Below are positions 11,301-23,300 of a DNA stretch of 64,000 bases, one piece after another. How positions within the stretch are numbered: the first letter of the stretch is position 1; each line of letters opens with the position of its first letter. The stretch is taken from positions 21,922,001 through 21,986,000 of the forward strand of contig NC_072895.1 of the NCBI RefSeq assembly GCF_027943255.1, given 5' to 3'. The notes beneath the pieces were generated by a model. It did no database searches. It worked only from the letters and a program-made list of their open reading frames with translations, and was not told the origin of the DNA. This stretch comes from Anastrepha obliqua. Its lineage: Eukaryota; Arthropoda; Insecta; Diptera; Tephritidae. The translations under genes were made by a program, and so were the position numbers.

Positions 11301-14300
11301 TATTTTTCCACCTAAAAGCGATATCGTTCAAATTTTGTGAGACAACAAATATTGATTTGCATAAAAATATATAAAAGAAAAATCTTGTTGTAGTACGAAA
11401 ATTAAATAAAGTTACGGAAAGTGTTTTGTTTTAAACTTTCAAATTAATTTAAAAGTTTTGCTAAATATAATATAATAAATTTTATAAATCCAGTGGAGAA
11501 ATCCGCAACTTTTATTGGTGAAGCACTGTAATGTACATAATATGTATGTACAGTGAACCAAAAATAGACTGGGAGACTTGTTAGTTCTGACTTCAATCCT
11601 CTATAACTTCAGAACGATTCAATCGATTTTCAAAAGCTAAAAAGGCAAAAGCCAATATAAAGTATTAAATTCATTATTTTATTATAAAAACAAAAAAATA
11701 TTTAACATTTAAATCCAGGTGAAGCTATTGAAGGTGGTATCGGTAAATCATCTGACTTATTTTTTTCTTTCGCCGAGCCTATATGGCTGTCAGACCAGAA
11801 TGAAATAAAGCGAATTCATTCTTTGTTTTCTACTTTGCCAATACTTTGCTTTGACAATTCCGCGTACAAAAAATTGTTTTTGTCTTGTTTTGTCTTTCCG
11901 CGTTTTGACGCACAATTTTCCCTACGGGGTGGGTCTATTACATCACTCGATGTTTGCTTATTCATCTGCACTCTTAAACGACGTAAATGGCAAAATTTGA
12001 GAAATGAAACTAACTTATAAAAATAACAATAGCGGAATTCACATTACACAGTTTACTTAAATGTGCTAAAAAATTAGGATGTCCCATTTTTTGTTTGACT
12101 TTGAAAAATTGTGCAATTGCGGTTATTACTTAATCAAAGTAGAGTTACCGTTAATACTAAAACAGCAACTATGCATATTGAATAGTTAATAGTTAAAAAT
12201 TTAATAAATTCCACGGTAATGATTTCTTAAAAATCCGTGAATAATTTTTTTATTATATAAATTTGAATTTTTTGAATATTGGAGTCCCAGTGTCTTTTTT
12301 TGGTTCACTGTATATTATTGTAAGATTTCTACAAGTTGTGTGTAAGTATGTTAATAGTATTTTTTGTGGTTTTATAACATCCCATTAAGGGCAGTAGACA
12401 GAAGACATGAAATAAAAATAAAAAAAACTGTGCCTTTAATCGATTAAATAAGCATTAAAATTGTGAAAAGATTTTAATAAACTGTTAAATTTTAAAACAT
12501 TTTAAATAAATGCAACCATGTTTGATTAATGTTCAAATTTTTTGGTGTAATAAAGGAGTGTTGACATGGCGCTCGTCTCGATAACATTTTAGAATAGCGT
12601 TGGCTCAATTTAATCGATGGCGCATCTAATTTCATTCTTCAGTTTAAATAATATTTATGGGTTATTGACATACACATTTCCTTTATGGGGTTATATATAG
12701 TTAGAATTTTCAAAAAATCGATTTTTTTTTTCTTAATGTACATATAAAGGGTTTTCCAATAACAGGTGTTATTTTGAATAGCCCGCTATTTTGGTAGATA
12801 TCACTTTTGAAGCTGTAATTTTTTGATATTTGAAAGTAGAAACAACGCCATTAATAAAAATGGAACGATACACGCTTAAACAACGCATTGAAATGATCAA
12901 AATTCACTATAAAAATGGTGAAAATTTGGCAGAGACGGTTCGTAAGACTCGAACATTTTTGGGTCATCGTGAAGCACCGCATCGTCGGACCGCAATACAG
13001 AAATTGGTGAACAAATTCGAGCTGTTGGGACAAGTTAGTGATGTGAAGAATAGGACCCGTGCACGTCACTCAAGAACAGCTGAAAATATTGCTGTTGTAG
13101 CCGAAAGTGTTGAAGAAAACCCAGGATTGTCCATTCCTTGTCGTTCTTTGGAATTAGTCATTCCACAAACGTCATTTCACCGTCTTTTCCATAAAGATTT
13201 GGGTCTTTGGGTCTCATCTCTCGAGAGATGATTAACGATTTTTTATGGCCGGAATTAGATGGTATTAATCTGGACAACGTTTATTTTCAACAGGACGGCG
13301 CTACGTGCCACACAAGCAACGAACCATTGATCTTTTACGGGAAAAGTATCAAAATAACACCTCTTATTGGAAAAACCTTTATTCAAGACAACACACAGAA
13401 AATTTAAAATCGTTCGGTGAATATTTTTGAAGTTACACCCAAATTTTAAAAGGCGTTTCAGACTAAGACTCAATGCTTTTCAAACTTTAAACGCGTTTTT
13501 TTCAAAATGATGTTTTCAAAGTCGGTGACCAACATTACTCGAAAACGACTAAGCCGATTAGTCTCAAATTTTAATGCGAGCTTCTTAAATTTATTTTTAG
13601 TAATTAATCAAAGATTTTTCTCACTGATAAATATTTTTTTTTTTACACACATTTTAAGGCTGAAATTTTGGTCAAAAATCGATTTTTTTTTCGTGAAACC
13701 ACCATTTTCTCAAAAAAAGTTATTTTACTTATTCCTTCGATTAGTTACTAGATTTAACATAACTTTAACGAAACGAAATAAAAAACCAAACAGTGGATTT
13801 AACTACAGTGGATTCAGTTCAGAGATATAGTGGCCACCGCAAAACGTCTTTTTTGAGAGGAGCTCCCGGAGACCAGCTGTAGCTCTTTTCCAAATAAATA
13901 TTTTTACTAATACTAAGTCTTAAAAGACAGTTAAAAGAGAACGTAATATGTGTACAAATTTTTAGATCAATAAATTTAAAAGTTTTCTCAGAAAAATTGC
14001 TGGTGAATTTGCTTTTTTCGGCCTTCTAACTGTATATAACCTCTTAAAGAACAAAAAAAAAACGAAAAAAATTAAAGCAACAGCGTCAAAGCGCATTTTC
14101 TTAGTGGTCATTCACGCCATCGCAGCGCAAAGTAGCGACTCTTTCTTAACGTCTCCATAGAACTCTAACTATTTGTATGGTGAATTTTCACAATCTCTAT
14201 GAATAAAACTCTCCAATTCTTTTACTAGTTGTTGTTGTAGCAGCGTTTGACTGTCAAATGCCAATTCATGCACCAACTCCATATCACTCCTCTAGCCTGA

Positions 14301-17300
14301 GTCTAGGGAAGTGTCTAGTCACTTTTCATTGGATCCAAAGAGCTTCCATACCAAATTCCTGTGGTAGAATCTGTCTAATAGAAGCATGACTGGCAAAATT
14401 CAAAATTAGATTCTCTTATAAAAAAATGTAAATGCTGCTAAATAGGTGTATCCTTTTCACAAAACGCGTTGTGCGTTTGTTAGTTTTCAGAGAAATTTAG
14501 AAATCGTACGTTGTTTTTAGAAAATGCGTTCCGTGAATGAAAAACGATTTGAAACAGTGTTCCTATGTACACCCCCTATAAGTCCGAATATGTTATGTGT
14601 ACAGCAAACTATTTGAAGAAATCGAAGACGTTCATAAATAAATGGGTACAATGGTATTTCGAAGTTTCGATTCGAAGACGTTTACGCACATAAGACTTCA
14701 AATACCGCAGCACATTGAAAAAACCGCAGCTCGCATTACCACACATTGAAAACAGACTGACATGGGCTAAGGCAAATTCAGAACGAAATTGGCACGCGTA
14801 TTCTAGTAATCACGGATGAATCTTCCTTTCGGGGGATCAACTCTTTTACCAATGAAACCATTTGGTGCTGTTCGACCTCATAAGTTTGTGAAAGCCGTGT
14901 TAATCTTCCAAATATAAAAAAAAAAAAAATAAAACAAATATAAAAAAATATTAGTATTTCAAAAAAATATGTACACTACAACGAAATTTTCAGCGCTCCA
15001 TCGACTAAATGCACAGTTCTTAAAACATAGAACATATCAAAGAATATACATATCTACATATGTATGTATGTATGTAAAATATAATATTAAAATGTTGCAT
15101 TAGCTAAGAGTGTTGTGTGTCCCCGGTTTTTGTTCATTATTATGTTGTGGCATGAGTAGGAGGCAAAAGATAAATTAATTATAGTATTGAAAGTTGATAG
15201 ATAGGAGTAAAAATAGTTTATAGTTACCGCATGGGGTTGACACAAAAAATTGTTGTGTTCATAGCTTACTTTAACATTCTCATAGGCTGAGCCAACCTTC
15301 TCTTCGATCGAACGCATCGATTCGGAATTTTTCATTTGTGAAAATTTAGATGTAATGCCGCTGGTTATGCTACCAAATACCGACGCGGTCTTTTCCGTTG
15401 TCGACTTGAGCACCGATTCGGTGCGTTGGAAACTGTAAAGAAAAAGTTAATACAGGCATGAAAATCAATTTGCTATTATAAAAATATATTTTACGTTTCT
15501 ATTGAGTTGTTAAAAGTCTAAACGATTAGATTAGTGATATTAGTGTTTGAAATACGCATTGGCAGCTATAATTTTAGAGTAAAAATAAAAAAAAACATAT
15601 AGAAACACACACACACACATTTACTGCTACAACAAGGGCATAGTTTTATCTGTTACAATAAATATAAATAAATTAGACCACTAAAACACATATCGTATAC
15701 TACTCCTTCGACAGGCGAGTTAATGCTACCGGAACGACGCGACAAGGAGCTTCGCAAGCCATGGTGAAAAGATTTTTAGGGGTGTGCTCCATAGCAGACA
15801 GACATATATTCGACTCTGAACGAATTTCACAGAATCAGCTGATAGGTTGACGTCACTTGGGAAGTGTTTACAGTGAAACTGAGCTTGTGTTGGTGGTGCA
15901 CTTCGTTGTCATCTGAACAATAACTGATTGGATGAGTGTGATGATTGGCAATTGTGTTAGTGATATAAGGAAAATATTTATGGTGAAAAGATGACAAAAG
16001 TGAGCTACTTAGCAGGCCGTTATTGGACTCTGAGCGAATTTAAAAAAATCGCTGGTGGGCTGACGCCACTTGTGGTCACAAAGCAGTTTGTTTACACAAA
16101 AACGGAGATTGTGTTAGTGATATACGAAAAGAATTAACCAATGACACTTCGTTGCCGACTGATTGGACGAGTGTGTGAATACATGTGAAGTGATCGTGCA
16201 GAATTCGGCTGGCGATAAGGTTGTGTTAGTAATATACGAATAAAAATCAATCATAGACTGTGCCCATGTTGCTTAATTGCCATCTGAAAAACGACTGATT
16301 GGATGAGTGTGTGAATATTTGTGAAATTATCGTGCAGAATTCGCCTGCCGAATCTCCCAAGTGATGTGACAGCCGAAGTTCTTCTCACAATAGTTAAAGT
16401 TTTTCCACCATAGTTAAAGAACAAACCTTTGAAATCTATCATTCTTGTTTCAAGCTGTCACTACACAACAACACCAAATTGCATACATAGAAAAATACTG
16501 CCGCGCTACTAACACATTGAGTCCCAAGCGAATTAAACCCAAATCTTTACTAGAGGCCAGAATGGTTTTTTGTTAGAAAGCAATGTGAAGTAGTGTTCAC
16601 TTAGCATGAAAAGTATTCCGAATATTATAAACAAATGAAGTGACTTAATTATGTGAACATAAATGTATATTGGTTTCTGATATATAATATTCCGATATAT
16701 TGATTATGCACCCTTAACATTTTACGTAAGTTTAACTTAGACTCAGACAGAGCAAAATATTAAAACTACCGAACCATTTACAACAAACCATGAAGTCAGA
16801 AGAATCTGCCCAGAGTTTAAAATAGCCCTGGTTTTGGTTTATCTGGTTTTTACAATAATTTCAAATCTTTATTTTTCCGCCAGTATGGCGGGCCTCCTAT
16901 ACATTGAACCATGCCGGTGCCATCTCAAATCCCTTTCTGGATGTGCCTTTTGAAAGACACGAGCTAAAATATGTGTTAAAGGAAGTAGTCCCTGGCCTAA
17001 ATCGTATAAGTGACGAATTTTATAAATATGCCCTTGAAAGCTTTTTGTATGAGATATGATAAATTTTCAACACAATATTTAAATAAAAAGCAAATTCCAA
17101 CCTCATTCCGAAAAGCCGCAATTGTTTGTCTTTTCAAAAAAGGGAAGCCGTGTCTCAAAATTATAGGGAGAAGAAGCACGTCGAGCAGAAGGTCTCTCGG
17201 ACACTAAAAGTCTTTTGGCAGTATCAGAGAACCTTTAGCAAGACATGAGGTCTAAGACCGGCGATAGCACACTGGTTATACATCACCCTGATTAGACCCA

Positions 17301-20300
17301 TTATTGCATAAGCCTATGTTGTATGGTGGAAGGCTACAATGGTTAATTCCAGAGTAAAACCCCTAAACAGACTACAGAGAAGTGTATGCTTGGGTATCAC
17401 AGGTGTCATGAGTACGACATCTGGTGATGCCCTTAATGCCATTCTGAACTTGCAACCTCTAGATCTTCAAATTCGAAGAGAAACGATGAAGGCGGCGTAC
17501 AGGCTCAAGTTAAACGGAGTCTGGAGAAATGAAGAAAGCACTGGCCACTGTCAGATATACCACAAGTTGTCGGAGCGGTGCACACTGTTCTCGATGCCAG
17601 TGGACAATCAGGTGCCTTTCGTTAGCTTCAGTAGGAAGTTTGACGTTTTGTTTCCAGATAGAGATCAATGGTTAAGTCCAGATAACCTATTAACGGGATA
17701 TCAGCACACTTTCTACACCGAAGGATGCAAAACCAGTGATGGTAGCGGATCTGGATGGTACTTAGACGAAGACACTAAGTACTCCTACGAAACAGGTTAG
17801 ATGGCCACATTAATGAATCTAAGAGATTTGTGGAAAAGTGACCTCGAACTAATTTTTATTTATCTTTATCTCTCTATTCTTTCTACTGCAATTTATCCGG
17901 GTGTAGTACGATGGTCTCCTGACAGTGTTTCGGCTTGTCCAACCCCTCACAAATCTAATCTAATCTAATCCTGCTTGATAATTTGTACAAAATCTTTACT
18001 GGTCTTCTTTCAATGATTTTCGGAGAAGATATTCAACAATAGATAATCTTTCTAATCTGTCTTCAATTGTGCATCTTAACTTCAAGGCTATGAAGAACAC
18101 TTTTGCATTTTTTGTTGACTTTTCATGTGCAGTAGATACTAACTCGCTAGGTATGCTTTTTTATAAGCTTGCATCTTATGGCCTTTTGAGCCGGATAATC
18201 GAAATTCTAAATCTTTTGTACACAGATACAACAAACTAGATTTGGCTGCATGAGGAACTCTATCCCTCACTTTTTGGGATATGGGCGATGCAAAGTGAGA
18301 TTATAGCTTTCCAAGGGGGCCTTAAATTTAATTTGTCTAAGTCTAAATGTAGGGCGTTTAAAGAGTGCACCAGAATTCCTGCTTGATGAAAATATTGAGA
18401 CTGTCAATGAATACTAAATATCCAGACGTATTGAGTAACTACTGACTGTCTTCCATCAAGCAACTGGATTTAAAGCAGACCTTTGCATATCCTTGCTAAA
18501 GAGACTGTGCGCCTTGCTGTACTTTGGGTTAAAAAATAGAAAGATTTATCGCAAACTTTGAATATGGAGTCTTTAAATGTATTTTCTTCTGCTTTCTTGA
18601 GGTCAAATATTTCGCAGTTTACAGAAAAACTAAATGTCAAAGAATTCTCGGTATTTTTAAACTCAGCAAAAAAATCTAAATCTCACTATTTGTATCCTGG
18701 TCTCTCCCAGAGCTCTAAATACAATTGGCTGAGTGTTTTAGGAGCCAGCAAATCTCTTAGTGCTCCTTGGCTCGACCAATTCTAATTTCAATTTCAATCC
18801 TGGTCTCTCACCTACAAACTTCAACTTTTTTAGTAACGAATTGTCTGCTTTTGCTATAAGTTTGATCTTTCGTGCAAGCGGAGGGCTTCTTAATCTAAAT
18901 GCAAGACCTTTCAAAAAAAAGTTGTTGTTGTAGCAGCATAAACATTCCCCATACTTACATACGGTGAATGCTGCTGGAGTGACAGTCCTTGGCCGGATAT
19001 AAATCCGGGTCGTTTCGGTAACGTAGAACCGACTGTCGTGGAAACGCTTCAAAAAAAAGTAATTTCTACCGCTTAACAGTTAGTTGGCTTGGCTTTTGGC
19101 ATTTGTAGTTCTTATTAGACTTAAAGTGAGGTATAATGAAATGGAACCATTTGTGGAACAACAACAAGACACACGCCACAAATGAAAATAATTAAGGTGG
19201 TTTAAATAAGGAAAAGCTGGATTGCACACCGGCTTTGTCAGCCTTGAAAATAATTAAACAAAATAATGAGTTTTTACACCCTTGACATTGTTTTGAAACT
19301 AGAGAGAAGGTGCGTTTAGCAGAGGTAACAGAGTGAGTTAATACCACATTTGTAGATATATATGTAATTATTTTTTTTTTAGAAAGGCACTAGATCTTCG
19401 CCCAAATGGAGAAAGAAAAAGGGGACGCCCGAGGAGAAGGTGGCTAGAAGATGTGGAAGCTGATCTTAGGAAACTGCGCGTGCAATGTTGGAGGGAAGTG
19501 GCTGTAAATCGTGATCGATGGCAAGAAGCTGTGAAGAAAGCAATGGTTCACCAAGGACTGTGACACTAAGAAGAAGAAGAAGATGTAATTATTTTATTAT
19601 TTAATGTCCGTTAGTAAGATTGAGAAAAGTACATGGATATGTGTAAGTTAGTGCAAATGGAAGCCAGAATAGAAGTAATAAAGTTTAGTTGTTTAGTTAG
19701 TAGTCAGAGTAGACACAATTTGCGGACAGATTTTTCGACCTATTTACTTACATTGGGGCATCATGTACGGCCTTTGTCAGATTACCAACGCTCTGTTCGA
19801 CGCTTTGAAAACTTAAAAATTAATAAAAATAATACAATTAAATTAAATTAAGTAAAAAACAGAAAGCTAAATACATACGAAACTGCATAACAATATTCAT
19901 AAAAATATATGAACAAAAAATGTAAACACAAATTAAAATATTTATATATTTTAAGGGTATTTCAAAAGTGACGCCTAGATGTCAGTAGTGAATAATTTCT
20001 AGACGGTACCTATTTTCAATACAAATAGTAAAACCTGAGAGCACCTAAATTTGTGCATGTTTTATTTTAAAACAGCATCTAGGCGCGCCTTTTGAAATAC
20101 CCTTTATCTATATGTATTATAAAGTTAGCATGGGATAATTAGAGAATTTTCATACAATTGTGACATATGCACTATAACCAGAGCAAAAAAAACCAAAGAC
20201 ATGTATTTTGTTTTTGCTTGTGGCCCCTACAATATCAAAGCGTATGAACAAAGATCGACAGCTTAGAGTAATAGCCTAGACCGGCGGTGATGTTAATCGG

Positions 20301-23300
20301 GATTAACGACTTAAGACGGCATTATCTCAGAAATTAAGTGCAACTAATGCGGATTAGCATATTCATATTGGCATTGCAGTCCGGAATGGGCTGTTGCCTC
20401 CTCTACAATACGTCTCCATTCTACTCGGCAGCCCGCTTTCGCTCTATGTTGTGAGATTCTCATCTTTCGTATATCGTCTTCTACGTCTTGGAACCATCGT
20501 CGCCTCGACCTCTTGCTCCTTCAGGATTTGTTTCAAAAACTTCTTTGGTCGCTCTTTCGCTGCTCATTCTTAGGACGTGCCCATACCACGGTAATTTTTG
20601 CGACTTTAAAAAACACGTTACATTTCGTCCCGCGAATAAGACACTGAGCTCGTGGTTGTACCGTATACGGTATGTTCCGTCTTCTATTATTTTTATATTT
20701 TTCTGAGAATTTTTCTTTCAAATCGCATGTTTCACAGCAGTAGGTGAGAATCGATATTATTATAGTTTTGTACATCTGGAGCTTTTGTTCCATTGATATC
20801 AATGAAGACTTCATACGTTTGATATGGCTAAAGTATGATCTGTTAGTTGCCTGAATACGGTCTAGTATTGATAAGAACGGATCCTTATTTATGCTAAGTA
20901 CTACGCCTAAGTATTTAAACTCTTGCATGAGCTCAATAATATAACTTCCGATTCTAATGCACCGGTCATTAGAGGATCGTGTCATGTATTTCGTCTTTTC
21001 TTAATTTATCTTGAGACCCGCTGGTCTTGTTGCTTGCACTAGCCGCATGAAAACATTCTGAACAGCCTCCCTATTTCACGCAAGAATCACAATGTCGTCA
21101 GCGCATGTGCATATTTGTGTCGATTTATAAAATGCGGATTGACAACTAAACTTAATGCTCATAATTTAAGCGGATTAGAGGAATTTTCGATGGCAACATT
21201 GCCGAATAATGACAGTCAATATCTATTGTGAATGAAAAATAATGTATCTACAAAAACAACAACAATAACCACTATGTGAGCGTTACAAAAAAAATCAAAT
21301 ACTGTCAAACATGATCATTGCTCAATGAGAATTCATTGCTTCAAAGATATTGGCTCAAAATATCAAATAACATAAATTGCCAACTTAATTAAATTGACAA
21401 TTTCAATTTATAAATTTACAACCGAAACAAACTTACACTGAGCTTTCTTTGACATTCTTCAAGCCTTGATTCATATCGTCTGTAATCTCCTTCCACATGG
21501 TAATGCCCAATTTGCGCTTCAAATCTGAAGCATGTCGCGTTTTCGATGCCAACACCGTACGCAATGTATTTATTTCCTCTTCAACGCGTGCAAGCTCCTA
21601 CAAACCAACAAAAAAAACAACAAAATTATATTTATTGATGTACATACATACATACAAAAGTAAATATTAGCTTTGTGACTTACTTGGCTCCATTCGGCGT
21701 GTTGCCTCTCCTGCTCCTCAACGCTAAGTGCAGCAAACTCGGCAGCTATATCTGCGGATGCAACAGATGCAACTGGAGATGCTGGCTCCGACAGCTTTGA
21801 AGTAGTATCTGCATTGTGAAGTGTTTAGAGGTTAGTTTCAAATTTAGTGTCATATTTTAACAACTTTTTTTTTTTTCAATTTTAATGTGGATCAATAATG
21901 AAGAAAACATACAAATATTTTGCCTAGCATAATAATGAAAAATGTAATGTAGTAAAACCAATGAAAATAATGTAGATTAAGCAAATTGGTTGAGTTTAAA
22001 TGGTTCGGACAATCATGCAGCATTACTAAAAATCCCATTTTCACATTTATATATGTAAGTACCTCCTTGGAAGACAACCTCCTCGAATACTCTATCATAA
22101 GCTGAGGATCAATTTAATTTAGCAAAAAATATACACAGATAACTCAACTATTTATTGATGCATTTTGAATTTATAGGCTTATAAATATAAATATTTGTAT
22201 ACTCACAAACTTCAAATTTGAACGCAGCAAGGAGAGAAACGAAAGCAGCCAAAGAAAGAAATAAATGCGAAATATCGTTAATATGAAATTGCAATAGGTT
22301 TGTACATTTCTATGTATTAAAAAATTATTTTTTTTCTTTTTAGCAAATTTCTTTTATTTGCAGAATGGCTCACTGAGTGAAATTATCTTGAGTACAACAA
22401 CAAATAACAAGACGGCTTTTGTAAGACAGAATTGGTTTAGTGACCACTAGCGGACCAATCAACTTCGTTTTCAAAAATGCCAACTTACAAAGGAGCACGC
22501 ACACATATTCATATAGACTATACGCTCATGTATGTACGTATGTACAGAAAACATACGAAAAGTCACGAATAAATCAAAACAAAAACAAAAACACCGTAAT
22601 TTGGTGAGTGAACTCACTGGTGGTAATAATGAACCCAGAAAAAATAAAACAAAAAAACCAAAAACCAAAAAAAAAAAAACAAAAAACAAAAAAATTAAAA
22701 AAAAAACCAAAACAAGTCGGAATTTTTTGTTAAATTATTATTATTATTAGTTGCGTTTGCGCCGGCGTTGCCTTCGCATAGTTGAATACACCTCAGTAAA
22801 GTTATTCAAAAGCTAAATTTTCTTAGTTTTCTTTATTTTTATTTGGCAATATACTCGTATATAAAAGAAAAGTAGAAATAGTAACAAACCAAGCATTAAA
22901 CTACTGCGCACATAGTTTCTTCACGCTTTTGCCGATTCGGTTTGTTACTTTGAGGTGCCAGGAAGTTTTTTCTTTACTTTCAATTAAATAATTTCAGATG
23001 GTCTTTTTTCAAAAAACGGTTCAATTATTTACTGATATTTATTATTAGTATTAAGGAAAGACGAGTGAGAGATCATTTATTGACTGCAGAGCAAAGTACT
23101 ACACCTTTTTCACACCTATTTCAGAAAAATCAGAAAAAGGCAAATGTATTTCAGAAAAACACGAATGAATTTCAGAAAAACACAATGGAATTTCAGAACA
23201 ACACAATGGAATTTCAGAACAACACAAATGAATTTCAGAAAAAACAAATGAATTTCAGAAATACACAAATTAATTTCAAAAGACACAATGTATTTCAGAA

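Larger units (their letters stand above)
12687..14043. mobile_element. piggyBac-like MITE with a Tc1 derivative nested inside
   Basis: It is bounded by TTAT (12683-12686) and TTAA (14044-14047). The left end begins GGGGTTATATATAGTTAGA and the right end, reverse-complemented, GAGGTTATATACAGTTAGA. Removing the nested Tc1 element leaves about 722 bp, close to the 727-bp copy at 54.5 kb. It has no coding capacity of its own. Confidence 0.75.
16880..19100 (+). mobile_element. decayed Jockey-like non-LTR element, interrupted twice
   Basis: Reverse transcriptase pieces lie in order on the plus strand. The left piece (16880-17174) has NPFLDVPFERHELKYVLKEV, ISDEFYKYALESFL and SFRKAAIVCLFKKG. The right piece (17970-18909) has YKIFTGLL, then NTFAFFVDFSCAVDTNSLG and LASYGLLSRIIEILNLLYTD. 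Late C-terminal fragments run to GGLLNLNARPFKK near 18910. A second LINE splits the pieces, and a short retroposon splits the tail. It is full of stops. Confidence 0.7.

Noticed and set aside
15087..15269. Read-through extension of CG5174 exon 5 to a later stop
   Set aside because: A consensus donor at 15269 and a good in-phase terminal exon at 8355 explain the gene better; the read-through peptide is unlike TPD52 tails.
22471..22750. Hydrophobic or Lys-rich frames on opposite strands
   Set aside because: They lie in A-rich low-complexity DNA (AAAACCAAAA-type repeats) within a CG5174 intron.
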